A stretch of 64,000 nucleotides of DNA from Bradyrhizobium sp. CCGUVB1N3 (GCF_024199925.1 NZ_JANADR010000001.1:186001-250000); one strand, 5' to 3'. Shown: positions 18,260-27,435, counted from the first letter of the stretch. Notes: generated by a model not told the origin, from the sequence alone. Translations and numbers: made by a program.

Positions 18260-18820
18260 ATGCCCATTCCGCTGAAAATCTATATCACGCCATTTGCCGA
18301 GAGAGGTGTTGTGGAGCCTGGAAAATGGAGTTGCGACATTGCAAAAAAGGCGCTGGATGTGGTCAATACGATCTGGTCAAAGGCCAAGATTTCGTTCGCG
18401 ATCAACGATTGCGTGATCGACAAGCCGCTCGATATGGCAAAGAGCGCCCGCAATAATGATAAGCGGGTGCTGGATGTTCTTAGCCTCCGTCATGATCCGG
18501 ACAATGCGGTCCATATTTATCTGGTCAATCCGATCCAAAATCTCTCAGCAGGCGGCAGCTCATACCTTCATAGCGATCCAGAGCCGGCGAGCTTTGTGCA
18601 GTGGTACGGCGATGACTTCGCCAATGGACGCGCCTGGGCCCATGAACTTGGTCATCTGATGAGTGTTGATCACGTCGAGATTGACTACACCAACGAGAGG
18701 CAGGCGGCGGCACTCGGCAAAAACCTGATGACGAAAGGATTGAGCGTCGGCAGCAACTTGACCACGCAGCAAGTCGAGACGGCTAAGGGCTCAAAACTGG
18801 TCAAGCGATTTGGCGGCTGA
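18260..18820 (+). CDS. Small zincin-like metalloprotease
   Basis: 186 aa from the ATG at 18260, which has GGAGGAT directly upstream; an in-frame TTG at 18248 is not needed. HELGHLMSVDH at 128-138 is a complete zincin motif: His128, Glu129 and His132, with His138 as likely third ligand in the HExxHxxxxxH style of metzincin-like enzymes. The N-terminal half (IPLKIYITPFAERGVVEPG) and VHIYLVNPIQNLSAGGSSY form an alpha/beta core. There is no signal peptide. Position next to the caspase block suggests either a pathway protease or an effector delivered by the T6SS; both are inference. Confidence 0.7.
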   Translation: MPIPLKIYITPFAERGVVEPGKWSCDIAKKALDVVNTIWSKAKISFAINDCVIDKPLDMAKSARNNDKRVLDVLSLRHDPDNAVHIYLVNPIQNLSAGGSSYLHSDPEPASFVQWYGDDFANGRAWAHELGHLMSVDHVEIDYTNERQAAALGKNLMTKGLSVGSNLTTQQVETAKGSKLVKRFGG

Positions 18821-18848
18821 CGGACGCTTGGGTACAATTGCTGCTGAT

Positions 18849-18866
18849 CTCGCAACGCGGTGCGAG
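18849..18866. terminator. Hairpin between convergent zincin and hydroxylase genes
   Basis: CTCGCA (18849-18854) and TGCGAG (18861-18866) form a perfect 6-bp stem with a 6-base loop in the 66-base gap between convergent genes. There is no T-tract. It is a plausible shared terminator. Confidence 0.35.
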
Positions 18867-18886
18867 CCTCTTGCGATGATCGATTC

Positions 18887-21259
18887 CTATGCGTTGCCCT
18901 GCGGAGCTTTGTGAGGACGCACCAGATTGTCCGACCATGTCTCGGCGATGTGGGGAAGAGTCAGGTCGCGCTTCCGATCGAGCAGAAGTTCGAGGACGCG
19001 CGGCGGTGTCAATGGCAGCTCTTGGATACGCTTTCCGGTGGCGTTTGCAACCGCGCATGCGACGGCCGCTCCGACATTTAGGATTGGCACCTCGCCGGCA
19101 CCCTTAGTACCGAGCGGCCCCATCGAGGGCGCGCCCTCGTAAAGGCTGATCTCGACCGGCACGACATCGAGCGCCAGTGGCACGCGATAGGTCTCGAAGC
19201 CGCTTTGGCAGACCCGACCGTTGCTGCCGATGGTTACTTCTTCATGCAAGGCATAGCCCAGACCCTGCACGACACCGCCCTGGATCTGGCCGTGGATCGC
19301 GCGCGGGTTCAGTGCCCGGCCGACGTCCTGAACCACACGATAGTTCAGTACCTCGACATGTCCGGTCTCCGGATCGACTGCGACCTCGCAGTCGTGGACG
19401 GCGAAGACGGGGATATCGATCGCGTCGATGAAATGGCCGGCGACGCATCCGGGCATCGCCGGCACGCCCGTGCCCGTGAAAGCGCCGGTCCCCGAGACTG
19501 GGCCATTCTTTGCCTGGGCACGGGTCGCGACCTCCGCGACGGTGCGTCCCGAGCCAGGCGCGCCAGCGATCTCAATCCGCCCCTGGCGCATGACAAGATC
19601 CTCGGGTGCCGCCTCGATCATCTCTGAAGCAACTTTCAGGAGTTTCGTGCGCACTTCCTGCGCCGCCGAGAGGCTCGCCGCACCAAGCGAGACAGTGGTG
19701 CGGCCGCCGCCGACGCCGACATCGTAACCGGCGGCATCCGTATCGGCGGCACGCACGATAACATTCTCTGGCGGTATGCCGAGCGTGCTCGCGACGATCT
19801 GCGGCAGGCTTTGCATCATCGAGCCGGATCCGATCTCGACGCCCGAGGTTACGAGCGTCGCCGTGCCATCGGCATTCATGTTCACGGTCGCGGCCGACGG
19901 ACCGACAAAGACGAACCAAGTGCCAACCGTGGTCGCACGGCCATAGAGCCGCCCGTCGGCGCGATGGGATGGCCTCGTGGCCGAATCGCGCAGCGTATCC
20001 ATCCGGTCGAGCATCGGGCCGAGCACGTCGGCTTCGAACACCTGGCCGGTAGCACCGAGATCCTTATCGCCGAGCACGTTGCGGCGGCGGAAGAGCAGCG
20101 GATCCATGCCGATCCTGGCGGCGATCTCATCGGTATGCCGTTCCAGCGCGAAAGTATTGTAAACGCCATTGCAGCAACGGAAGGCGCCATTTGGCGTGGT
20201 GTTGGTGTAGATGGCGCGTGAGACGAGCCGAACCGCGCCGAGCCGATAGTTTCCGCCGAGTGTGTGCGCGGTCATGGTGGTCAGGAAAATCTGCTCGCCG
20301 CCATAGGCGCCGCAGTCCATCAGGACGACGGCTTCGCGTCCGATGATATCGCCCTGCCGTGTTACCGCGGAACGGATGCGGATATCGGCATTCTCGCGAA
20401 ACAGGCAGGTCAGCATTTCTTCCTCGCGGGAATTGACGAGCCGAACCGGCCGGCCACTGGCACGGGCGAGGAGGGCGGCAAAGGGCTCGATCGCGAGATC
20501 GAACTTGAGCCCGAAGCCGCCGCCAACGGGCGGCACCGTGACGCGGACCTGCGACGCCGGCACGCCCAGGAGGCGCGCGGTGGCGTTGCGGATGCCCCAG
20601 GGGACCTGCGTCGATGTCTCGATGTGGAACCGCCCGTCTTCGTAGCTTGCGACCACCGCGCGCGGTTCGAACGCGACGTGGTTCTGGCGACCGACGCGGA
20701 AGGAGCTTTCCACGATCTCGACGTCCGGCCGGGCAAAGGCGGCATCGACATCGCCGCGGACGACGGTCGCCTCCCAGGCGACGTTGCCTTCGCGCGCGCC
20801 GCCTTCGAGCAGAACCTCATAGTTGCGCCAATGGGGATGGACCAACGGTGCGTCAGGCGCGAGCGCGTCCGCCATCGTGAGCGCGGCGGGCAGAGGTTCG
20901 ATCTCAAGATCGACTGCTGCGAGCGCAGCTTGGGCCTGCGCCAACGTGACGGCCGCGATCGCGGCGAGCGGTTCGCCATCATAGCGGATGACATCGCGAG
21001 CGAAGAGCGGGTGGTCAGCGATGCCGATCCCCATCATGCCGGGTGCGTCTGCTGCCGTCACGATCGCACGCACGCCGGGCATGCGGGCGGCCCTTGAGGT
21101 GTCGAGACGGGCGATACGGCCCGACGGCACGCTGGCGCGCAGCACCGCGGCGTGCAGCATGCCTGGTAGATAGCGATCGATGGTGTAGCGGGTACGCCCG
21201 CGCAGCTTGTCGGCAGCGTCGCGCCGACGGAGATCCATGGTCGCGGAAACATCGGACAT
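18887..21259 (-). CDS. Molybdenum hydroxylase large (molybdopterin-binding) subunit
   Basis: 790 aa, xanthine dehydrogenase / CoxL superfamily. The N-terminal hammerhead domain (about 15-120) includes GRTRYTIDRYLPGMLHAA. The Mo-cofactor domains follow, with GGGFGLKFD, GAFRCCNGVYNTFALE and the C-terminal GTKGAGEVP, where Glu723 matches the catalytic glutamate of the family. The form I CO-dehydrogenase loop AYRCSFR is absent, so it is not a CO dehydrogenase. The substrate is likely an N-heterocycle or aldehyde. It is the last of three subunit genes (FAD, FeS, Mo), 18 bases after the FeS gene. Confidence 0.92.
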   Translation of the reverse strand: MSDVSATMDLRRRDAADKLRGRTRYTIDRYLPGMLHAAVLRASVPSGRIARLDTSRAARMPGVRAIVTAADAPGMMGIGIADHPLFARDVIRYDGEPLAAIAAVTLAQAQAALAAVDLEIEPLPAALTMADALAPDAPLVHPHWRNYEVLLEGGAREGNVAWEATVVRGDVDAAFARPDVEIVESSFRVGRQNHVAFEPRAVVASYEDGRFHIETSTQVPWGIRNATARLLGVPASQVRVTVPPVGGGFGLKFDLAIEPFAALLARASGRPVRLVNSREEEMLTCLFRENADIRIRSAVTRQGDIIGREAVVLMDCGAYGGEQIFLTTMTAHTLGGNYRLGAVRLVSRAIYTNTTPNGAFRCCNGVYNTFALERHTDEIAARIGMDPLLFRRRNVLGDKDLGATGQVFEADVLGPMLDRMDTLRDSATRPSHRADGRLYGRATTVGTWFVFVGPSAATVNMNADGTATLVTSGVEIGSGSMMQSLPQIVASTLGIPPENVIVRAADTDAAGYDVGVGGGRTTVSLGAASLSAAQEVRTKLLKVASEMIEAAPEDLVMRQGRIEIAGAPGSGRTVAEVATRAQAKNGPVSGTGAFTGTGVPAMPGCVAGHFIDAIDIPVFAVHDCEVAVDPETGHVEVLNYRVVQDVGRALNPRAIHGQIQGGVVQGLGYALHEEVTIGSNGRVCQSGFETYRVPLALDVVPVEISLYEGAPSMGPLGTKGAGEVPILNVGAAVACAVANATGKRIQELPLTPPRVLELLLDRKRDLTLPHIAETWSDNLVRPHKAPQGNA

Positions 21260-21277
21260 GTCAGGGTCTCCCGATTA

Positions 21278-21733
21278 TCAAGTAGCCAATGCGAGCAGCG
21301 TCGCGTCGATGATGCGTTCGTAGCCGGTACAGCGGCAGATGTTACCGGTCAGTGCCGCACGAATGTCCTCGCGCGTGGCGTCGGGTCTGGTCGTCAGGAG
21401 ATGCGTCAGGCTGACCACCATGCCGGGAAAGCACATGCCGCACTGAACTGCATCGCAGGCTTCGAGCACGGCCTGGATGCGGTTCAACTGGCTGCGTGTC
21501 GCAAGGCCTTCGACCGTCTGGATCTCGCAGCCCTCGACGAGCGCGGCCGGCGTCAGGCAGGAGGGGGCAGGCTTGCCGTCGATGAGCACCATGCAGGCGC
21601 CGCAAAAGCCCTCGCGACAGACCGGCTTTGCGCCGGTCAGATGAAGTTCCTCACGCAGGATATCGACGAGCGGGCTGGCAGGATCGGCGGTGGAGGTAAC
21701 GCGGTCGCCATTGACGGTCAGGCTGAGAGCCAT
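21278..21733 (-). CDS. Molybdenum hydroxylase [2Fe-2S] subunit
   Basis: 151 aa from the ATG at 21733, with GGGG 6 bases upstream; a longer frame reaching 21907 overlaps the FAD gene and is unlikely. It carries both [2Fe-2S] sites of the family: the plant-ferredoxin-like CREGFCGACMVL with a further Cys in APSC, and the helical site CGMCFPGMV with NICRCTGY. It passes electrons from the Mo site to FAD. It sits between the FAD gene (16-base gap) and the Mo gene. Confidence 0.93.
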   Translation of the reverse strand: MALSLTVNGDRVTSTADPASPLVDILREELHLTGAKPVCREGFCGACMVLIDGKPAPSCLTPAALVEGCEIQTVEGLATRSQLNRIQAVLEACDAVQCGMCFPGMVVSLTHLLTTRPDATREDIRAALTGNICRCTGYERIIDATLLALAT

Positions 21734-21749
21734 GTGCATCCCCGATGGT

Positions 21750-22643
21750 CTAGGCGCCAAGCGCGGCAGCTGCCGCGCGGCGAACAAGGCCCGGCAGCAT
21801 GCTGACGCGATACCAGGCTGGCGCGTCAACGCCGTCGCGCCCGACGAATTCGTCTGCCAGTTCCGTTGCGGTCCGCGCCGCTCCCTCGGCGTCGAGCGGG
21901 CGTCCAATCAGGGCGGCCTCGAGCCGCTCCCATCGCCGCGCGATGGGCTCGACAGAACCGACCGCAATCCGTGCGGCCTGCACCCGACCCACCGCATCGA
22001 TGGTGACCGACAGGCTGACGATGGCCACCGGATAATCACCGGCTTTGCGCAAGGGAAGGCGGGCATGAGCAGTCTTGCGCTCGCTGCGCGGCACGACGAT
22101 TTGCGTGACCAGTCGGCCGGGCGCCAATGTCGATCGGATCTTGAGAAAGTGCTCCAGCTTCATCCGTTCGCGACCGTCCCGGCCGGCGATCTCGATCTCG
22201 GCATCGAGGCAGAGCAACGCCGGTACGCAATCGGCTGCGGCGAAGTCCGGCGTTGCAAGATTGCCGCCGATCGTCGCCATCTCGCGGATCGCCGGGTTCG
22301 CGGAGCGACCGGCGGCTGCCGCAAGGACGTCGAATTCGGAGAGATCGGCCAAAGCGGCCGCGAGTGCCGCGTGCGTCACCGCGGCACCGACCTCGACCAC
22401 ATCGGTGCCGATCCTGATCGCTCCGAGTTCGGCGGTCCTGCCGATGGCGACATAGTGTGCTCTCAACGGTTCGTGCCGGATCGGTGATCTCATGATCCAT
22501 GTGCCGCCGGCAAAGACGGCGCCGGCCGCGCCGTATTCGCTCAGCGCATCGAGCGCGTTCGCAAGCGAAGGCGCGACATAGATTGACGCCGCCGCATTGT
22601 GCGCCTCGGTCGGGGCGCTTTGCACGGAAAAGCCGGGGATCAT
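21750..22643 (-). CDS. Molybdenum hydroxylase FAD-binding subunit
   Basis: 297 aa, CoxM/XdhB family. YVAPSLANALDALSEYG is the usual N-terminal strand-helix. AVFAGGTWIM is the first flavin-binding motif, and the second is ATIGGNLATPDFAAADCVPALL. It oxidises the FeS subunit and passes electrons to NAD or another acceptor. Its ATG (22643) overlaps the stop of the upstream ABC permease by 4 bases (ATGA), so hydroxylase translation is coupled to the transporter. This is the strongest link between uptake and oxidation in the region. Confidence 0.92.
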   Translation of the reverse strand: MIPGFSVQSAPTEAHNAAASIYVAPSLANALDALSEYGAAGAVFAGGTWIMRSPIRHEPLRAHYVAIGRTAELGAIRIGTDVVEVGAAVTHAALAAALADLSEFDVLAAAAGRSANPAIREMATIGGNLATPDFAAADCVPALLCLDAEIEIAGRDGRERMKLEHFLKIRSTLAPGRLVTQIVVPRSERKTAHARLPLRKAGDYPVAIVSLSVTIDAVGRVQAARIAVGSVEPIARRWERLEAALIGRPLDAEGAARTATELADEFVGRDGVDAPAWYRVSMLPGLVRRAAAAALGA

Positions 22644-23653
22644 TGGCTACGCTCCAGTCGCAGGCGATCGAGCAGCACGCCGATAATGACGATCGCGCCC
22701 AGCACGACCATCTGGACGTATCCGTCGATGCGGGTGAGGTTCATGCCGTTGGACAGGATCGTGATGAACAGCGCGCCGAGCACGGCGGTGCCGACCCCGC
22801 CGCGTCCGCCCGCCAGGCTCGTTCCGCCGACCACGGCACCCGCGATCGCCTGAAGCGACAGCGCGCCGCCAAGGTTCGGCTCGCCCGATCCGGTCCGCGC
22901 CGTCATCATGATCGCGCCGAGCGCGGCAAGGGCCGAGCACAGCACGTAGGTCGCAACCAGGATGCGTTTCACCGGCAGGCCGGCGACCGCGGCCGCGCGT
23001 GGATTGGTGCCGATGATATAGAGCGATCGCCCGAACACCGTGCATGACAGGACCAGGTGGAGTGCGATGCCGATGGCGACGGTGATTACGATGGCCGCTG
23101 GCACGCCGAAGATGCTGCCGCCATAGAAAATTTGCGAGAATAGCTTCGGCACGCCTTGCACGGGCCGACCGGAGGAGAGCGTGGTCGCAATCCCGATCGC
23201 GATGTTGTAGCTGCCGAGCGTTGCGACGAAGGGATTGACGCCGAGCAGCGCGATGACCACACCATTGAAGAGCCCGCAGGCGATGCCGAGGCCGAAGCCG
23301 GCGCCGAGCCCGGCGACCAGCACCACGCTGGTGTCGTGACCCGTCGCAGTGGCGCCGGCCATGGCGAGTGCGGCGCCGACGCTCACCATCGACACCGTCG
23401 GGCCCAGCGCGAGGTCGAAGCCGCGCGTCAGGATGACCACGGTCTGGGCCATCGCGAACAGAGCCAGGTAGCTGGTCTGCTGCGCAATATTGAGCAGGTT
23501 GGCTGGCGAGAGCACGCCATGGTCGAAGGCGGCGAAGCCGAGCAATAGCGCCACCAGCGCAGCCGGCAGCACCGCATTCCAGATCCAGCGGCCCGACAGC
23601 GGCTTGGCGCGATCCGTGTCCTTCGTCATGACGGACAATTCGAGGTCAGACAC
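22640..23653 (-). CDS. Ribose-type ABC transporter permease
   Basis: 337 aa, RbsC/BPD_transp_2 family, with about 8-9 hydrophobic segments. NLLNIAQQTSYLALFAMAQTVVILTRGFDLALG is the family's central signature (split here only for reading), and GTSLAGGRGGVGTAVLGALF is the usual C-terminal motif. It is one of two paired permeases. It overlaps the preceding permease by 8 bases and the following FAD subunit by 4. Confidence 0.9.
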   Translation of the reverse strand: MSDLELSVMTKDTDRAKPLSGRWIWNAVLPAALVALLLGFAAFDHGVLSPANLLNIAQQTSYLALFAMAQTVVILTRGFDLALGPTVSMVSVGAALAMAGATATGHDTSVVLVAGLGAGFGLGIACGLFNGVVIALLGVNPFVATLGSYNIAIGIATTLSSGRPVQGVPKLFSQIFYGGSIFGVPAAIVITVAIGIALHLVLSCTVFGRSLYIIGTNPRAAAVAGLPVKRILVATYVLCSALAALGAIMMTARTGSGEPNLGGALSLQAIAGAVVGGTSLAGGRGGVGTAVLGALFITILSNGMNLTRIDGYVQMVVLGAIVIIGVLLDRLRLERSQ

Positions 23654-24662
23654 GAGCCTTCCTCCGCCGGCTGAGTTCGTCCAGCGCCACGGCCGCCACC
23701 ATGATCACGCCGAGAAAGACCGGTTGAAGGCGGGAGTCGACGTGCAGAAGGTTGAGTGCATTGCCAAGGATGGTCAGGAACAGCGCGCTGATGGCGACGA
23801 TCTCGACCCGGCCGACGCCACCACGCAAGCTGACCCCGCCGATGACGGCAGCCGCAATCGATTGCAGCATCATTCGGTCGCCGCCGAAGCTTGCCTGTCC
23901 GGAGCCAACCTGCGCGGTGAGCAGGATACCGGTCAACGCCGCAAGCACGCTCGAGACGACATAGGTGCCCACGATGTGGCGCTGGATTGACACGCCCGAC
24001 ACGACCGCCGCATCGACGTTCCCGCCGATCGCGTAGACGTAGCGGCCGAACAGCGTGCGTCGCTGCGCGAATACCATCACGAGGATCACGATTAGTGCGA
24101 CATGGACGGCGGTCGGCAGGCCGAACGCCTGCGCGCGCCCAAAGCCCTTCACGAAGATGTCGGGCATGCCGTAAACGGGAATGCCGTTGGTGATCATGAG
24201 GCCGACACCTGCGGTCGCCGACATCGTGCCCAGGGTCACCACGAAGCCGGATACCTTCAGTTTTGCCACGCAGAATCCGTTGACGAGCCCGACCACGATC
24301 CCGCAGCCGAGCCCGGCTGCCACACCGCTTGCAATGATGAGAGTGGTGTTCCCGGGAAACGCGGTCGCAGTGGTCGCCAGCGTCTTGGCGGTGACGACAC
24401 TCGCAAGGGCGACGACGGCGCCGACCGAGAGATCGAAGCCGCCTGCAACAATCACGAGCGCCTGGCCGCAGGCGACGATCGCCAGCAGGGAGGCGTTACG
24501 CAGGATGTTGAGGATGTTGATGATGCCGTAGAACTGGGGATCGGTCGCCGACATGCCGGCCACGAGCAGCAGCAGAAGTGCCGGCAGAAATCCGATTCGG
24601 CCCGCTATCGATCGGAGGCCGATCGAGCTCTGCGGTCCTGCGGTGACCAGCACCGTGCTCAT
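23646..24662 (-). CDS. Ribose-type ABC transporter permease
   Basis: 338 aa, the same family as its downstream neighbour but clearly distinct: LRNASLLAIVACGQALVIVAGGFDLS and GGVSLRGGVGRVEIVAIS mark the signature regions. The two probably form a heterodimeric channel. The start (ATG 24662) overlaps the ATPase stop at 24659 by 4 bases. Confidence 0.9.
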   Translation of the reverse strand: MSTVLVTAGPQSSIGLRSIAGRIGFLPALLLLLVAGMSATDPQFYGIINILNILRNASLLAIVACGQALVIVAGGFDLSVGAVVALASVVTAKTLATTATAFPGNTTLIIASGVAAGLGCGIVVGLVNGFCVAKLKVSGFVVTLGTMSATAGVGLMITNGIPVYGMPDIFVKGFGRAQAFGLPTAVHVALIVILVMVFAQRRTLFGRYVYAIGGNVDAAVVSGVSIQRHIVGTYVVSSVLAALTGILLTAQVGSGQASFGGDRMMLQSIAAAVIGGVSLRGGVGRVEIVAISALFLTILGNALNLLHVDSRLQPVFLGVIMVAAVALDELSRRRKARV

Positions 24663-26197
24663 GCAACCTCCGCCGTGAGATGATCCCGGAAGAAGCTCGA
24701 AAGCACGTTCTGCTCGGTCTTCTCGTCACCTCTCAGTTCCGCGGCAATGCAGCCGTGATGCATCACATAGAGGCGGTTCGACAGTGCCAACACCTCGGGC
24801 AATTCCGAGGACACTACGATCACGGCGGCGCCAGCCTCGACCAAACGCTTCATGAACTCGTAGACCTCGAGCTTGGCACCGACGTCGATGCCGACGCTCG
24901 GCTCGTCGAACAGGAATACGGTCAGCTCGCGCGTTAGCGCGCGCCCGAGCATCACTTTCTGGCGGTTGCCGCCGGACAGCGCACCCGCGATGCGTTCGAT
25001 ATTGGGCGGCCTGAGCTGCAACTGCGCCATGATACCGCCGATCCTGGCGCGCTCCGCGGCCTGTCGCAGCACGCCGAAGCGGGCGAAGGCGGGCAGGTCG
25101 AGCACCGTCATCGAGGCGTTCTCGCGGATCGGTCGTGACAGCGCGAGCCCTTCCGCGATCCGATTGGCGGGGAAATAGGCGATGCCGCGCTTGAGGCTGC
25201 GCCGTGGGGCAGGGAACTCATACGGCGAGCCGTCGATCCGGATCACGCCGGACGTCGCCGGCTCGATGCCATAGATGGCGCGGATCAGCTCCGACTTGCC
25301 GCAGCCGACAAGACCGGCGATGCCGGTGATCTCGCCGGCCCGGGCGTAGAGGTTCACATCGCGAACGCTGCCGTCGGCAAGGGTCAGGTTTTCGACGTCG
25401 ACCACTACCTTGTCCGGCTTGTGCGTGATGGTCGGAAACAGCAGATCGATCTTCCGGCCGGTCATCAGCTCCACCAGCTCTCCGTCGGTCGATGTCGCAG
25501 CATCGAGGGTGCGGATGTGGCGGCCGTCGCGGAGCACGGTGACGCGGTCGGCCAGCGCGCGGATCTCGCGCATGCGGTGCGACACGTAGATCAGCCCGAC
25601 ATTCTGGCTCTTCAGCCGGGCGATCAGCTCGAACAGCCGCCCGGTCTCGCGCTCCGTGAGCGAAGCGGTCGGCTCATCGAGGATCAACAGGCGTACCTTG
25701 CCGAGCAGCGCCTTGGCGATCTCGGCCATCTGCTGGTGTGCGCGCGAGAGGTCATCGACCCGTCGCGACGGATCAAGGTCGAAGCCGAGCTCGTCGATGA
25801 GCGCTTGGGCGCGCTTGCGCATCTCGCGCGCACGCAAGACACTGCCGTTCGTGATCTCCCGGCCGAGAAACAGGTTCTCTTCCACGGTGAGGCTCGGAAC
25901 GAGCGAGAATTCCTGAAAAACCGGGCTGATGCCGATCGCGCGCGCTCGTTGCGGCGTGAGATGGCTGATCTGCTGACCGTCGAAATGGAACCTGCCTTCG
26001 TCGGGTGGAAAGGTTCCCGACACGACATTGATCAAGGTCGACTTGCCGGCGCCGTTCTCGCCGAACAGGACGTGCAACTCACCGGCACGGACATCGAGAT
26101 CGACCCGGTCGAGCGCGCGGACGCCCGTGAAATGCTTCGAAATGCCTCGCAATTGAAGCAGAGGCGCTACCGGATTCGGGGCGACGTCGACGTCCAT
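24659..26197 (-). CDS. Ribose-type ABC transporter ATPase (two nucleotide-binding domains)
   Basis: 512 aa, RbsA/MglA type with tandem ABC domains. Domain 1 has Walker A GENGAGKST and the signature-like LSRAHQQMAEIAKAL with LLILDEPTASL. Domain 2 has the degenerate Walker A GLVGCGKSE, signature ALSGGNRQKVMLGRAL and FLFDEPSVGIDVGA. This asymmetric pattern is normal for the family. It energises the two permeases that follow. The hairpin 26225-26250 separates it from the binding-protein gene. Confidence 0.93.
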   Translation of the reverse strand: MDVDVAPNPVAPLLQLRGISKHFTGVRALDRVDLDVRAGELHVLFGENGAGKSTLINVVSGTFPPDEGRFHFDGQQISHLTPQRARAIGISPVFQEFSLVPSLTVEENLFLGREITNGSVLRAREMRKRAQALIDELGFDLDPSRRVDDLSRAHQQMAEIAKALLGKVRLLILDEPTASLTERETGRLFELIARLKSQNVGLIYVSHRMREIRALADRVTVLRDGRHIRTLDAATSTDGELVELMTGRKIDLLFPTITHKPDKVVVDVENLTLADGSVRDVNLYARAGEITGIAGLVGCGKSELIRAIYGIEPATSGVIRIDGSPYEFPAPRRSLKRGIAYFPANRIAEGLALSRPIRENASMTVLDLPAFARFGVLRQAAERARIGGIMAQLQLRPPNIERIAGALSGGNRQKVMLGRALTRELTVFLFDEPSVGIDVGAKLEVYEFMKRLVEAGAAVIVVSSELPEVLALSNRLYVMHHGCIAAELRGDEKTEQNVLSSFFRDHLTAEVA

Positions 26198-26224
26198 CTG
26201 CTGCTCCGCAGGCCGTTGGGACCA

Positions 26225-26250
26225 GAGGCGGGAGACGCATCTCCCGCCTC
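26225..26250 (-). terminator. Strong hairpin after the TorT-like binding-protein gene
   Basis: GAGGCGGGAGA (26225-26235), loop CGCA and TCTCCCGCCTC (26240-26250) form a perfect 11-bp stem, 18 bases after the binding-protein stop and before the ATPase gene. There is no T-tract, so partial read-through and stabilisation of the upstream mRNA fit best. Confidence 0.65.
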
Positions 26251-26267
26251 GAGCTTTATTCGCAGGC

Positions 26268-27368
26268 TTACTTGGCCTTGACCGAGTAGACCGGGGTCCA
26301 GCTTGCCGGCGCCAGCACGAGATCCATCTGCAGTTTCGGAACGGTGGTCTTGTCGATCACCGCCGCCACCGGCTGGACAAGGCTCATCACCGGTTTCTTC
26401 TCGATGAGACGCACCGCCTGATCGATCGCGATCGCACCTTCGCCGACCGGATATTGGGTTGCGAAGGCGAGGATATCGCCGCGGTTCAGCGCGTCGAGCA
26501 TGGCCTGGTTTTCGTAGGACGATACGATCTTCAAGTCGCTTCGGCCGGCCTCGGCGACGGCACCGATCGCGGCCTCAGCCGTTGGCGCGGTGCCCCAGAT
26601 CACGTTCATGCCGGGATAGGCTTGCAGCGCGTCCTGGATCAGCTGGAGCTGTACAGCGACGCCGGAGTCGCCGAATTTCTCGGCCAGAACCTTGGCGTTC
26701 GGGTTCTTGGCGACGGCCTTCTTGAAGCCTTCGTTGAAAGATTCCGCCCAGCCCGAGCCAGCCGGTCCGGGGAAGGTTACGATGTTGAGCTTGTCGCCTG
26801 ACTTGGTCTGCGCCAGCAGGCCTTCGCCGGTGACCTCACCCATGGCGACGAAATCCACATAGTTGGCCGCGGGCAGGGCATTGGGCGGCAGCGGGTTGGT
26901 GACGCCGACGACCGGAACGCCCTTGGCCTTCGCCTCTTCGAACTTCTTGCTCAACCCGGCGCCGGAGATGGCTCCGACGATGATGGCATCGGGACCGCTC
27001 GCCATGCAGTCATCGAATTGCGAGAGCTGCTTGGGCAGGTTCTCGTAACCGCCGGCTTCGTAGAGATTCATGTTGACGTTCATCGTCTCCGCCTGCTTGA
27101 CGATGCCGTAGGCGACGGCGACCCAGAAACTGTCCTTCATGTGCGGAAAAAGGACGCAGAGCTTGTACGGTTTATCTGCCTTCGGCAGCGGCGTGTACTC
27201 CGCGGCCTTGGGCGTACCCGACGACGTGTCGTAAACCTTCATCGGGAACCATGGCGTTTCGGCTGCGGCCGGTGTCATCGCAGTGGCCGCAAGTGAGAGA
27301 GCAGCCAGGCCGAGTGCGGAGCGGATCGGCCGAAGTCGGTTGGGTGAAAGGCATATCGTGCTCGTCAT
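26268..27368 (-). CDS. TorT-like periplasmic binding protein
   Basis: 366 aa from the ATG at 27368 (GAGGA about 8 bases upstream); a longer frame to 27482 is not needed. Signal peptide about 1-37 (ALGLAALSLAATAMTPAAA). The mature start resembles E. coli TorT closely: KPYKLCVLFPHMKDSFWVA and LYEAGGYENLPKQLSQFDDC have direct counterparts in TorT. TorT senses trimethylamine oxide with the TorS kinase, but here the gene is followed by an ATPase and two permeases, so this member should serve transport. The ligand may be an amine oxide-like or N-heterocyclic solute; this is not settled. Confidence 0.85.
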   Translation of the reverse strand: MTSTICLSPNRLRPIRSALGLAALSLAATAMTPAAAETPWFPMKVYDTSSGTPKAAEYTPLPKADKPYKLCVLFPHMKDSFWVAVAYGIVKQAETMNVNMNLYEAGGYENLPKQLSQFDDCMASGPDAIIVGAISGAGLSKKFEEAKAKGVPVVGVTNPLPPNALPAANYVDFVAMGEVTGEGLLAQTKSGDKLNIVTFPGPAGSGWAESFNEGFKKAVAKNPNAKVLAEKFGDSGVAVQLQLIQDALQAYPGMNVIWGTAPTAEAAIGAVAEAGRSDLKIVSSYENQAMLDALNRGDILAFATQYPVGEGAIAIDQAVRLIEKKPVMSLVQPVAAVIDKTTVPKLQMDLVLAPASWTPVYSVKAK

Positions 27369-27435
27369 AGCGCAATCCTCAGGGTTCGAATGACAGGTAA
27401 GGACCGACGACTTCGGATCCTTTTTTATGCACGCG

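Noticed and set aside
17899..18267. A 122-codon open frame on the - strand in the caspase-zincin gap
   Set aside because: No domain, no good ribosome site and poor codon style; it also overlaps the zincin start.
18887..21259. Form I carbon monoxide dehydrogenase large subunit
   Set aside because: The active-site loop AYRCSFR is missing; the corresponding region reads GAFRCCNGVY. The gene is kept as a molybdenum hydroxylase of unknown substrate.
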